From assembly GCA_964435565.1 (NCBI GenBank), contig CAYSZR010000006.1:1-54733 (forward strand): DNA of 54,733 bases, written 5' to 3'. Position 1 is the stretch's first letter. Every line of letters starts with the position of its first letter. This document shows positions 1 to 8,089 of this stretch, piece by piece. This DNA comes from QAMH01 sp964435565 (GTDB lineage: Bacteria > Actinomycetota > Coriobacteriia > Coriobacteriales > QAMH01). Below the pieces are notes generated by a model that made no database searches, was not told where the DNA came from, and saw only the letters and a list, made by a program, of their open reading frames with translations. Both the position numbers and the translations under genes were made by a program.

Positions 1-351
1 CCCAAGGGCCAAAAATTGTTTATAAGATGCATCGCATGGGTGGGTTCCTGTAAAGGGGGAAGCCCCACCAGAGGGATTGGCAGGGCTTCTAAAGGTAATC
101 GAGGCTGGAGTTCTAAGATGCAAAGGAGTGTTCATCGGGGTTTGAACTGCATCCGGTTTTTGTGACCCATCCTCTTGCGTTGGCATATGTTGTTGGTGTG
201 CCAACATGTGTAGTTTCGCTTATGCACGGGGTGCTTGGTCATCACGCCTGGGTGAATATGATAAATATACTGGTCTTAACATCACCAAGAATGGGTGAGA
301 GCCGTTTGATTATGCAGAGATTATCGATGTATCAGGTCACACAGTTATAGG
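1..351. other. Unassigned region upstream of metG
   Basis: No gene is recognised here. One plus-strand frame ends with a stop at 51-53 and could be the last 16 codons of a gene entering from outside the window. Another is open from base 1 to a stop at 160-162. Neither looks like a known protein. GGTGGG at 39-44 can pair with CCCACC near 66-71, and TGTTGG at 191-196 can pair with CCAACA at 201-206. I compared it by eye with RNase P RNA, SRP RNA, T-box and cobalamin riboswitches and found no convincing match. Confidence 0.3.
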
Positions 352-357
352 TATAAT
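352..357 (+). promoter_or_regulatory. Candidate -10 element for metG
   Basis: A perfect TATAAT lies 39 bases upstream of the metG ATG. No good -35 box is seen 16-18 bases further upstream, so this is a likely but unproven promoter for the metG-tatD-rsmA group. Confidence 0.4.
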
Positions 358-396
358 CAGAAGCCGTCGTATCTGAAAAGTGAGGATAGTACGTAC

Positions 397-2001
397 ATGA
401 ACAAAAGACCGTTTTATATAACCACGCCTATTTACTACGTTAATGGCGAGCCGCATATTGGAACCGCTTATACAACAACTGCCGCAGACACCATTGCGCG
501 TTTTCAACGTATGGCGGGTAAGGACGTACGATTTCTTACTGGGCTCGACGAGCATGGTGAAAAGGTCGCGACGGCGGCAGAAGAACACGGCATGACTCCG
601 CAGCAGTGGTGCGATAGCCAGGTTCTGCAGTTCACGAGCCTGTGGGAAGAGCTGAATATCAGCAACGACGATTTTATCCGCACCACGCAAGAACGGCATA
701 TGGCGGGTGTTTCGCAGTTTATGCAGAAGCTCTATGACAACGGTTATTTATACAAAGGCACCTATGATGGTTTTTATTGCACGCCATGTGAGACGCAATA
801 CACCGAAGGCGAACTCGTGGATGGCAAATGTCCTGAGTGCGGGCGTGATGTGCATACCGTTCATGAGGAGAACTGGTTTTTCAAACTTTCTGATTTTGGG
901 GATAAGCTTCTTGCCTTTTACGATGAGCACCCTGGGTTCATTCGTCCTCAGATTCGAGAAAATGAAGTTCGTGCTTTTATAGAGGGCGGAATGCATGATC
1001 TCTCCGTCAGCCGCACGGCATTTGACTGGGGCGTGCCCTTGCCGTTTGATACCGACCATGTCACATATGTGTGGGTCGATGCGTTGATTAACTACATTAC
1101 GGCGCTTGGCTATCTTTCCGAGGATGAGCGTCTCTTCCAAAAATTCNNNNNNNNNNTTACGGCGCTTGGCTATGGTAGCGATGACCTTGAGAAATTTGAT
1201 ACGTGGTGGCCCGCGAATTATCATTTTGTGGGCAAGGACATCATTCGTTTCCACTGTGTCATTTGGCCTGCCATGCTCATGGCCGCTGGCATGGAGTGCC
1301 CGCAGCATGTGTTTGCGCACGGGTTCTTGATGGCGGCGGACGGCTCAAAGATGAGCAAATCGAAAGGTAACGCACTGTACCCGCGCGAACTCGTCGAGCG
1401 CTACGGCGTCGATGCCTATCGCTACTATTTCATGAGCGATGTCGCTTTTGGCTCTGATGGCAATATTGGCCACGAACGCATCACGCAGGTCTATAACGCC
1501 GATCTTGCTAATACGTATGGCAATTTGTTTAGCCGCGTGAGCAATATGACCATTAAGTATTTTGACGGTAAAGTGCCCGAGGCCCCTGTAGAACTTGCAG
1601 ACGCTGACAACCCTCTTGCCGAAATGGCAAGCGGGCTATATGAATCATATGCCGCGCGCATGGATGATATAGACTTCTGTGCTGCGACTGCCGCGATTAT
1701 GGAATTACTTCATCGCGCCAATCTCTATGTCGAGGATAGCGCTCCGTGGAATCTTGCAAAAAGCGAGGAAACGCGTGGGGAGCTTGCTTTCGTGCTGTAT
1801 AACGCGCTTGAGGTCTGCCGTATCAGCGCGCTGCTGCTCGCGCCTTTCATGCCAAGCACATCTACCGAACTTTGGAAGCGCTTGAGCCTGGATGATCCGT
1901 GTGAAGTCGACAATGCCGCCGAGCTTTCGAAATGGGGTTGCCTGCCTGCTGGCAATGTCGTCACTAAGGGCGATGCCCTCTTTCCGCGGCTTTCCAAGTA
2001 A
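397..2001 (+). CDS. metG: Methionyl-tRNA synthetase (interrupted by an assembly gap)
   Basis: Charges tRNA-Met with methionine in the cytoplasm. The HIGH-type motif PHIGT is at residues 19-23, two zinc-type CxxC pairs are at about 128-131 and 145-148, and KMSKS is at 318-322. The protein stops after the anticodon-binding helices and has no C-terminal tRNA-binding domain, as in short MetRS forms. A GAGG ribosome site precedes the ATG. Ten Ns at 1147-1156 lie between two copies of a 17-base sequence (1097-1113 and 1157-1173), so the segment ITALGY appears twice. Removing 1114-1173 (60 bases, in frame) gives a normal MetRS of about 514 residues; the insert is almost certainly a scaffolding artefact. 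The stop overlaps the tatD start by one base. Confidence 0.96.
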   Translation: MNKRPFYITTPIYYVNGEPHIGTAYTTTAADTIARFQRMAGKDVRFLTGLDEHGEKVATAAEEHGMTPQQWCDSQVLQFTSLWEELNISNDDFIRTTQERHMAGVSQFMQKLYDNGYLYKGTYDGFYCTPCETQYTEGELVDGKCPECGRDVHTVHEENWFFKLSDFGDKLLAFYDEHPGFIRPQIRENEVRAFIEGGMHDLSVSRTAFDWGVPLPFDTDHVTYVWVDALINYITALGYLSEDERLFQKFXXXXTALGYGSDDLEKFDTWWPANYHFVGKDIIRFHCVIWPAMLMAAGMECPQHVFAHGFLMAADGSKMSKSKGNALYPRELVERYGVDAYRYYFMSDVAFGSDGNIGHERITQVYNADLANTYGNLFSRVSNMTIKYFDGKVPEAPVELADADNPLAEMASGLYESYAARMDDIDFCAATAAIMELLHRANLYVEDSAPWNLAKSEETRGELAFVLYNALEVCRISALLLAPFMPSTSTELWKRLSLDDPCEVDNAAELSKWGCLPAGNVVTKGDALFPRLSK

Positions 2002-3065
2002 TGGGACGCGGGGATTTCAAGTATCTCGAAGCGGACGATGTCTGTTTTCGCAGCTCTAAAGGCAAGATAAAGTCAGCTCCTCCTCTGCCCGAAGCGGCGC
2101 ATGCTGCCGACACGCACTGCCATTTGAATATGCTTGCCAATCCTGCCTACGCTCTTGCGCGTGCTGCTGCGCATGGCGTCGGGTTTATATGCTGTATGAC
2201 TGATCCGGCCGAACGCCCTCAAGAGTCTGAAGAGGATTGCGCCTTGGTGTCTGCACGAGGTGCTTATGAAGCGCATGATCTTTGGTTGGGTCAAGCTCGA
2301 GAGTTGCTTGATACTTGGGGGATGCAAGGCACGCTGCTTCCGCATATACGTTATGCGGTTGGCGTGCATCCCCATAATGCCAAGCATTGGATTGACGCAA
2401 AAGTCGTTATGGAGGATCTGCTCGCGCGGCCGGAAACGTCCTGCTTGGGCGAAATCGGGCTTGATTATCATTACGACCTGAGCCCGCGTGATACACAACG
2501 CGACGTGTTTGCCCAGCAGCTGCACATAGCCAACGAGATGGGCGTGCCGGTGAGCCTGCATTTGCGCGAGGCGCACGATGACGCGGTCAAGATACTCCTT
2601 CGCGAAGGAATACCAAGGGCAGGGTGTATCGTCCATTGTTTTAACCTGGGCCGCGAAGAGCTGAAGCCGTTTCTTGATCTTGGTTGTTTCATTGCGCTTG
2701 GCGGACCGCTAACGTTTCGCAAAAGCTGGTATACACGTCGGGCGGTTCTTGATATCCCCGTCGATCGTCTATTGACCGAAACGGATGCGCCCTACATGGC
2801 GCCTGAGCCTTTGCGTGGCACGGTCTGCATGCCAGATCAGACTGTGTTCACGCTGCGGATGCTTATGGATTGTTTTGGCTATTCGGGGCAAGCACGTATG
2901 CAAGAGCTTGTCTCGCCCCGCCAAGTCGATCTTGGTCAGGATGTCGCCTTAGACGATATCTGTACGATGGACCCGCTCGTGCTTCAAAACGGTATGGATG
3001 AGACGCAGTTTGCAGAGCGTGTATACAATAATGCCATAGGGCTTCTTGACGGAAAACGAGGATAG
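2001..3065 (+). CDS. tatD: TatD-family metal-dependent hydrolase (DNase)
   Basis: A TIM-barrel metallohydrolase of the TatD family, usually a 3'-5' exonuclease or DNase acting in the cytoplasm. Metal-binding motifs are seen in order: DTHCHL from residue 37, GVHPH from 121, GEIGLDY from 150 (Glu151), SLHLRE and HCF further on, and TETDAP at 259-264. At 354 residues it is longer than the usual 250-270, through an N-terminal extension of about 35 residues, an insert of roughly 30 residues after the first motif, and a C-terminal extension. The ATG overlaps the metG stop (TAATG), so translation is probably coupled. TatD after metG is a common bacterial arrangement. Confidence 0.9.
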   Translation: MGRGDFKYLEADDVCFRSSKGKIKSAPPLPEAAHAADTHCHLNMLANPAYALARAAAHGVGFICCMTDPAERPQESEEDCALVSARGAYEAHDLWLGQARELLDTWGMQGTLLPHIRYAVGVHPHNAKHWIDAKVVMEDLLARPETSCLGEIGLDYHYDLSPRDTQRDVFAQQLHIANEMGVPVSLHLREAHDDAVKILLREGIPRAGCIVHCFNLGREELKPFLDLGCFIALGGPLTFRKSWYTRRAVLDIPVDRLLTETDAPYMAPEPLRGTVCMPDQTVFTLRMLMDCFGYSGQARMQELVSPRQVDLGQDVALDDICTMDPLVLQNGMDETQFAERVYNNAIGLLDGKRG

Positions 3066-3077
3066 GGAAGGCTCGAT

Positions 3078-3653
3078 ATGGTCAACGGACAACCAGAGAT
3101 ACTGATGCTCGTAGGGTCGCCGCACGAACATGGAAAATCATCCCAGTTAGCCGCCGAGCTTGCTCGAATCGCACGTGATCGTGGTGCAGAGGTAACGCTC
3201 TACGAGCTTTCGAAGTATCCGGTCGCTGCGTGTACGGGATGCGGGGCTTGCCAGAAAACGGGTTCGTGCGTCATAGCGAACGATGGATGGGGAGTACTCT
3301 CTAAGCATATGGAATCCTGCGATGCCTTCGTGCTTGTCGCCCCTGTATATTTTGCTGGCCCCTCGGGCTGGCTCAAGGCGGCTCTCGATAGGTGCCAGAT
3401 GTATTGGGCGCGAAAATACATTCTTGAGAGGGACGTGCCCACGAAACGCCCCGCGCATCTTATCGTTATCGGCGACGGCGGCGATCCATTTGGTTCTGGA
3501 CCGCTTGAAACAATCTGCACGTCTGCTCTAAATTGCGCGAATCTGCGGATCACGCCCGAACGTATCCATCGCATGATCGGCGATGACTATGATCTGAGAA
3601 GTGCGCCAGACTTGGTTGAGCAGGTGTTTGCCAGCGCACGGGAAGGTCTGTAA
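3078..3653 (+). CDS. Flavodoxin-fold NAD(P)H-dependent FMN reductase-like protein
   Basis: A 191-residue protein of the NADPH-dependent FMN reductase / iron-sulfur flavoprotein superfamily. The N-terminal segment LMLVGSPHEHGKSS is the typical FMN phosphate-binding loop. A cysteine cluster follows: C52, C55, C58 and C64 in CTGCGACQKTGSC, which resembles the compact cysteine motif of archaeal iron-sulfur flavoproteins, so a [4Fe-4S] cluster is possible but unproven. The segment APVYFAGPSGWLKAALDR is the conserved second flavin-contact region. It lies between tatD and rsmA and its TAA overlaps the rsmA ATG by one base. The substrate is unknown; a redox role in anaerobic metabolism is inferred. 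Confidence 0.8.
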   Translation: MVNGQPEILMLVGSPHEHGKSSQLAAELARIARDRGAEVTLYELSKYPVAACTGCGACQKTGSCVIANDGWGVLSKHMESCDAFVLVAPVYFAGPSGWLKAALDRCQMYWARKYILERDVPTKRPAHLIVIGDGGDPFGSGPLETICTSALNCANLRITPERIHRMIGDDYDLRSAPDLVEQVFASAREGL

Positions 3654-4546
3654 TGCCATATTCGACGTTGGCTAATCCGCGTTCAACGCGAGAAATCCTC
3701 GAACGCTTCGGGCTAAGCGCAAAGCATGCGCTGGGACAGAATTTTCTGATCGATGATAATGTCATTGGGAATATCATGCGCCTGGCAAAACTTGCAGATA
3801 GCCCTTGCGATGACTGCGTGGGCACCGTGCTCGAGATAGGGCCGGGAATCGGCACGCTGACCCTTGCCTTGCTCGATCGCGTGCAGGTAGTGGCGATCGA
3901 GCGTGATTTCGATCTTGCCGACGTGCTCGCATATACGACGGCATCGCATGCCGACCGTTTTGTATTGCTGCAAGGCGATGCGCTTAGAGTCGATCGGGCC
4001 GATATCGAGAGGGCTGTTCAGAAAGTTGGAAGCACGCTTCCATATCAGCTTGTCTCGAACCTTCCTTATGGTATTGCCGCTACGGTTGTTCTCGACTGGT
4101 TGCAGAGATTTGAATTTATCGATGCGATGACGGTTATGGTGCAAAGCGAGGTTGCTGATCGAATGTGCGCTCAGCCTGGGACCAAGGAATACGGGGCATA
4201 CACGGTTAAGCTTCGTCTGCTCGCAGATGTCACGGACCGTTTCCAGGTGCCTGCGGCTTGTTTTATGCCGGCCCCGCATATCGAAAGTTCTGTCGTGCAT
4301 ATCGAACGCTGTGCAGACCCGATAGACTTCGAACTTCTCGAGGCGGCATCGAATCTGGCAGACGCCGCTTTCGCGCAACGTCGCAAGAACATCCGAAATT
4401 CTATGCAGAGCCGTTACGAAAGGCAGCTTGTCGACGAGCTTCTCGCCGCTTGTGATATCGCTCCGACTGTGCGCGGCGAACGGCTCGATCCTGGGCAGTA
4501 TAAAGAGATGGGTCGTAGGCTGCTACAGATGGAGCGACAGAATTAA
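3653..4546 (+). CDS. rsmA: 16S rRNA dimethyladenosine transferase (KsgA)
   Basis: Dimethylates the two adjacent adenosines near the 3' end of 16S rRNA using S-adenosylmethionine, a late step in 30S assembly. The 297-residue protein has the family start ALGQNFLID, the SAM-binding loop EIGPGIGTL near residue 60, the catalytic NLPY motif at about 136-139, and the C-terminal motifs FMPAPHIESSV and FAQRRKNIRNSM. Length is normal. It is last in the metG-tatD-flavoprotein-rsmA string with a one-base overlap at its start. Confidence 0.95.
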   Translation: MPYSTLANPRSTREILERFGLSAKHALGQNFLIDDNVIGNIMRLAKLADSPCDDCVGTVLEIGPGIGTLTLALLDRVQVVAIERDFDLADVLAYTTASHADRFVLLQGDALRVDRADIERAVQKVGSTLPYQLVSNLPYGIAATVVLDWLQRFEFIDAMTVMVQSEVADRMCAQPGTKEYGAYTVKLRLLADVTDRFQVPAACFMPAPHIESSVVHIERCADPIDFELLEAASNLADAAFAQRRKNIRNSMQSRYERQLVDELLAACDIAPTVRGERLDPGQYKEMGRRLLQMERQN

Positions 4547-4703
4547 AATATGGTTTCCTAAAGTCGCAGGCTGCGGTACACGCCCGTTTTCGGGCGCGCC
4601 GTCTCCAGCGTATCTTGCGTCGTACTCTTCGGCTGAACGTTATCAATGCTAATCCGAGTGATACGAGTGAGCACGAGCTTGTTATAAGTGTGAATGTGCT
4701 CAT
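4401..4703 (-). CDS. Possible small membrane protein antisense to the rsmA end
   Basis: A 100-codon minus-strand frame whose ATG is preceded by a near-perfect GAGGAGG six bases upstream. The first 25 residues are one hydrophobic helix (ITSSCSLVSLGLALITF), followed by a very arginine-rich stretch. The rest runs about 145 bases into the rsmA coding region on the opposite strand, which argues against the full length being functional. An upstream 61-codon frame (4885-4700) ends in an ATGA overlap with this start. The ribosome site is the main support; no known family is recognised. Confidence 0.3.
   Translation of the reverse strand: MSTFTLITSSCSLVSLGLALITFSRRVRRKIRWRRRARKRACTAACDFRKPYFNSVAPSVAAYDPSLYTAQDRAVRRAQSERYHKRREARRQAAFRNGSA
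4581..4596. terminator. Hairpin after rsmA
   Basis: A perfect 6-bp inverted repeat, CGCCCG-TTTT-CGGGCG, 35 bases after the rsmA stop. There is no T-tract on either strand, so it may be a weak terminator or an RNA-stabilising hairpin. Confidence 0.35.
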
Positions 4704-4884
4704 GATTCCTCCTCATCAATCACTTTGGAAGACGCTGGCAATTGTGCCTCCGTCTCCTGTTTCGGTTCGTTTGCACACCCAAGATTACGGGATAAAACCA
4801 AGTTTCGCTGAAAGGCAAACATATGATTGCCGCACGTCAGACTGAACTGGTGGTTTGGTGGACTGCGAGGGTTATGTGAATCCA

Positions 4885-4914
4885 TTGGCGCTTGCTATCT
4901 GATTGCATTACAAT
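4885..4914 (+). promoter_or_regulatory. Candidate promoter for the membrane glycosyltransferase
   Basis: TTGGCG at 4885-4890 and TACAAT at 4909-4914 are separated by 18 bases. The ATG at 4913 falls inside the -10 box, so this promoter would favour the ATG at 4964 as the true start. Confidence 0.45.
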
Positions 4915-4963
4915 GCAACAACGATTTTTCGATAGATGTCTTAAGGGGTATTGCAACAAGGAT

Positions 4964-6439
4964 ATGGCGGCTTTCGTCAACACCTTCAATTTGTTCTTAT
5001 TCTTCGTGTTCAGCCTGTGCTATATGTACCAGGCTGTTTACGCTGTTATCGTTTTGGTCAAAGACCATCGCCGCAAGGTCGTGAGTATTCCAGATGAACG
5101 GTTCAATCGCTTCGCGGTGATGATTGCCGGTCGAAATGAGGCGGCCGTTATCGGCGAGCTCGTGCAGAGCGTCAAAAATCAGGATTACCCAGCGGGCTTG
5201 GTGGATGTTTACGTTATTGCGGATAACTGTACGGACAACACCGCTGAGGTTGCAAGAGAAGCCGGCGCAGAGGTGCTCATACGCAACGATCGCCTGGTTG
5301 TCGGCAAGAGTCACGCGCTTGACTTTGCGCTCAACCGTATTCGTGTCTTGCACGGCGATGAATCCGGGCGAACGGACTACGATGGATATTTTGTCTTTGA
5401 TGCCGATAACGTGCTCGATCCCGGGTTCGTTGCTGCGATGAACCGTGGAATGAATCGTGGATATCAGGTTCTGACTTGCTATCGTAATTCGAAGAACTAC
5501 GATTCGAACTGGATTTCGGCAGGCAGCGCGTTGTGGTTTTTGCGAGAGGCGAAATTCCTCTCCAATGCGCGCTATATGATGGGAAGCTCATGCGCCATCA
5601 GCGGCACAGGCTTTATGATAAGCGCGGATATCCTCGAATCGAATGGCGGGTGGATCCATCACTTGCTTACCGAGGACATCGAATTCTCAACTGATTGTAT
5701 TTCTCATGGTATTCGTATCGGCTATTGTGCGGATGCCTATGTTTATGATGAGCAGCCAACGACGATGAAGGACTCATGGCGTCAGCGCATGCGCTGGGCA
5801 AAGGGCTTCTACCAGGTATTGCTCAAATATGGCAATAACCTTTTCCGTGGAATTTTCAAAGGGGAGACGAGCAAATTTGCTTGTTATGACATGTTCATGA
5901 CGATTGCCCCTGCAATGCTTCTTACGGTGGCGGGTTTTGCGATTAACCTGGTGTTTTGCCTCACAGGTATTGTTCAGATGGTGGGCATAGCAGCATCGGT
6001 TCAGACCGTTGCCGCTGGCACATCGAGCGTCGTGGGCGCGGCATCGTCGGATGCAAATTGGTTTACGGTGGCGACTGCCATGATGACCGGTTCGATATTC
6101 GAAGGCGATGCGCTTAGCTCCTTTAATACCAGCGAGGTCTCTGTCATGCTTGCTTATGCAGAGGCCCGAGCAACCATCGTGACGTCGGTTATCTCTTTGG
6201 GCAGCTGTTTCTTGAGCTTTGCTGTCGTCATGCTCGTATTCGGGGTGCTTACGACCATAACCGAATGGAAGCATATTCACGCCAAGAACTGGGATAAGAT
6301 AAAATATATCTTCACCTTCCCGGTTTTCATGCTTACCTACGTCCCCATTGCGCTGATAGCTGTCTTCAAGAAGGTGGAATGGAAGCCCATCACCCACAAT
6401 GTCGTGCGCTCGGTTGCAGATGTCGTGAGCAAGGGATAA
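4964..6439 (+). CDS. Membrane-bound family 2 glycosyltransferase
   Basis: A 491-residue integral-membrane glycosyltransferase resembling processive GT2 enzymes of exopolysaccharide synthesis. An N-terminal membrane helix is followed by a cytoplasmic GT-A domain with the nucleotide-sugar DxD motif (DAD, residues 146-148), an acidic TED catalytic-base region, and the Q-x-x-R-W motif QRMRW from residue 274. Several C-terminal membrane helices follow. The start is uncertain: in-frame TTG 4892 and ATG 4913 also exist, but a candidate promoter overlaps them. No strong ribosome site precedes 4964. The sugar and polymer are unknown. Two unknown membrane proteins follow on the same strand. Confidence 0.85.
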   Translation: MAAFVNTFNLFLFFVFSLCYMYQAVYAVIVLVKDHRRKVVSIPDERFNRFAVMIAGRNEAAVIGELVQSVKNQDYPAGLVDVYVIADNCTDNTAEVAREAGAEVLIRNDRLVVGKSHALDFALNRIRVLHGDESGRTDYDGYFVFDADNVLDPGFVAAMNRGMNRGYQVLTCYRNSKNYDSNWISAGSALWFLREAKFLSNARYMMGSSCAISGTGFMISADILESNGGWIHHLLTEDIEFSTDCISHGIRIGYCADAYVYDEQPTTMKDSWRQRMRWAKGFYQVLLKYGNNLFRGIFKGETSKFACYDMFMTIAPAMLLTVAGFAINLVFCLTGIVQMVGIAASVQTVAAGTSSVVGAASSDANWFTVATAMMTGSIFEGDALSSFNTSEVSVMLAYAEARATIVTSVISLGSCFLSFAVVMLVFGVLTTITEWKHIHAKNWDKIKYIFTFPVFMLTYVPIALIAVFKKVEWKPITHNVVRSVADVVSKG

Positions 6440-6486
6440 AAGCGCGCCTTTTGTGTTGATCTTAATAAGATGTGGGAAATGATGAC

Positions 6487-6741
6487 ATGGGCCAACTGAG
6501 TCATATCGAGGATATTGAGCAGCGTGAAGAGCAGGCTCGCGCTCGCGAACGACAGGCCCGGGCGCAAACAGAGCATGAATCATCTAGTCTCGGGATGACA
6601 GCTAAAGAAGAAGAGGATTTTCACGGGCTGAACAAACGCGAGTCGATGAGCAACGGACATAAGTTCCTGATTGTTCTAGCGCTCCTCATAACAGCGGCCG
6701 CGATATTGTATATTGTTAATAGCTGGGTTCACTTCGTATAG
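6487..6741 (+). CDS. Small single-pass membrane protein of unknown function
   Basis: An 84-residue protein not recognised as any family. Residues 1-55 are highly charged and heptad-like (QREEQARARERQARAQ), suggesting a cytoplasmic coiled coil. One C-terminal membrane helix follows (KFLIVLALLITAAAILYIV) with a very short external tail. The ATG has GGGAA about eight bases upstream. It ends ten bases before the next gene, which is also a single-pass membrane protein, so the two may act together. Confidence 0.65.
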   Translation: MGQLSHIEDIEQREEQARARERQARAQTEHESSSLGMTAKEEEDFHGLNKRESMSNGHKFLIVLALLITAAAILYIVNSWVHFV

Positions 6742-6751
6742 GGGTTATGGC

Positions 6752-7885
6752 ATGAGCGAGCATGAAATCAATGACGATTGTCTCGATAATGACGATGATC
6801 AGGCCGTGGATGAAGAGCTGATTGACCAAGACGTTTCTTCCGATGCGGAAGGACAAGACGAACCGTCTGCTGATATCGACGAGCAGACAGACGCGATGAT
6901 GCAGGATATAAAGTCCGATGCCACCTATGCCCTTCGTTCGCATCCGGACGCCGAAGAGCTTGACCCTGATGAAATTCCATCTGATGCGGTCGTGGGTGTC
7001 GACGATATGTTCGATTCTGCTGACGAAAATGACGAGCTTGCGGATGAAGGGGAAGTCGACGAACTTCCCGAGTCTTTCGAAATCTCAGATGAAGAACCCG
7101 TCGAATATTTTGATGAGGAAGATGAGGAGTTTCTTTACGAGAGGGCAGCGCGCAGGCGCCGTCGTCTGCGTCGCGTGCTCGTTTTCTTCCTTATCGTACT
7201 TTTGATCCTTGGCGCGGCCATTGGTGTTTTCGTTTGGCGCAACAGCATGTCTCCAGATGTCAAGCAGCCAGACGCAGAAGCGCTTCACACGCCTGAGGCC
7301 GGGACGGGTAAAGCTGCCTTCAAGCCGATCGACGCCGGGCAGGTTCCCGATTTTGCTACGTGCTTTGGTATGACGCCCGAAGAAGCTGCTGCTGCATGCG
7401 GTGGCGTTTTCTCGCTTGACGCGCAGGCGACGGCTGCAGCGGATGCGACTTTGCCGGAGCTCAAAACCATGCGCAATGCATGGCTTGTCGGCTCTAACGG
7501 AGAAGTCATTGCAAGTATTTCTTTCGGCCTCAATCAAGAAGGCAAGATAATCTACACGCTTGCAACATTCGACTTGGATGCATATGGCGTTGCCGATGCT
7601 CAGTTTGACGAGCTTGCTGCCAATGGCACGGTTGCGTCCTCGTTGCTCGCGGGAGTTGGCATCGACAGTGCTGCGGTCGACGCTGCTCAGCTTGACACCA
7701 CGAAAAATCAGAACGCTGTGATTTCCCGCGATACTGCAGGGCGTGAACAAGCCGAGTTCAGTGGCTCGACAAACCGTACCGATGCGCCCACGACGTGGAA
7801 AATTACAGAAACATATGATCATACCGCGGGAGCAGCGCTGCATGATAATAGCGTTATTCGCTCTATGAGTATTGATTTGCGTTAA
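6752..7885 (+). CDS. Single-pass membrane protein with acidic cytoplasmic domain
   Basis: A 377-residue protein not recognised. Residues 1 to about 130 are extremely acidic (Asp/Glu runs such as DNDDDQAVDEELIDQD) and probably disordered. A basic patch, RRRRRLRR, then leads into one membrane helix (VLVFFLIVLLILGAAIGVFVW), which by the positive-inside rule puts the acidic part in the cytoplasm and about 210 C-terminal residues outside. The external domain begins after a short linker and has no motif I know. The ATG at 6752 has GGGG upstream; longer in-frame starts at 6713 would overlap the previous gene. Confidence 0.7.
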   Translation: MSEHEINDDCLDNDDDQAVDEELIDQDVSSDAEGQDEPSADIDEQTDAMMQDIKSDATYALRSHPDAEELDPDEIPSDAVVGVDDMFDSADENDELADEGEVDELPESFEISDEEPVEYFDEEDEEFLYERAARRRRRLRRVLVFFLIVLLILGAAIGVFVWRNSMSPDVKQPDAEALHTPEAGTGKAAFKPIDAGQVPDFATCFGMTPEEAAAACGGVFSLDAQATAAADATLPELKTMRNAWLVGSNGEVIASISFGLNQEGKIIYTLATFDLDAYGVADAQFDELAANGTVASSLLAGVGIDSAAVDAAQLDTTKNQNAVISRDTAGREQAEFSGSTNRTDAPTTWKITETYDHTAGAALHDNSVIRSMSIDLR

Positions 7886-7892
7886 GTAAACC

Positions 7893-7921
7893 TTGCGTTT
7901 GCGAACCGACGCGTGTAAACT
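7893..7921 (+). promoter_or_regulatory. Promoter of the infC operon
   Basis: TTGCGT at 7893-7898 and TAAACT at 7916-7921 are spaced by exactly 17 bases. Transcription would start near 7928, giving a leader of about 160 bases before the infC start. Confidence 0.55.
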
Positions 7922-7927
7922 ATCGAC

Positions 7928-8089
7928 CGTATCTTTTCAAGTGAAGGGTGCCTCAAGCAGCCTTCCACCTTTCGACGGGCATGTGCTCAGTTGTCTGGTC
8001 TCTTGCATACCATCCCTGGCAAGGGGATGTTTCACGAGTGCCTGTCAGCTGAATGCAGCCGACAGGTTTTTTATTTGGAGGTGTTCGTC
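7928..8089 (+). promoter_or_regulatory. infC operon leader with attenuator-like structures
   Basis: The leader holds a hairpin CATCCC (8011-8016) with GGGATG (8024-8029), then a complete intrinsic terminator at 8041-8076, and only then the infC ribosome site. In Firmicutes the infC-rpmI-rplT operon is controlled by ribosomal protein L20 through leader termination. A similar mechanism is inferred here from position and structure only. Confidence 0.5.
8041..8076 (+). terminator. Intrinsic terminator (attenuator) upstream of infC
   Basis: CCTGTC pairs with GACAGG and an inner GCTG pairs with CAGC, followed by TTTTTTATTT. The T-tract runs directly into the GGAGG ribosome site of infC at 8077-8081, so readthrough must be regulated or partial for the operon to be expressed. 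Confidence 0.7.

Noticed and set aside
1..160. RNase P RNA or cobalamin riboswitch fragment suggested by GGGGAAGCCCCACC
   Set aside because: The surrounding conserved blocks of either RNA are missing.
162..350. A 62-codon frame upstream of metG
   Set aside because: No ribosome site, unusual composition, and it overlaps the probable metG promoter.
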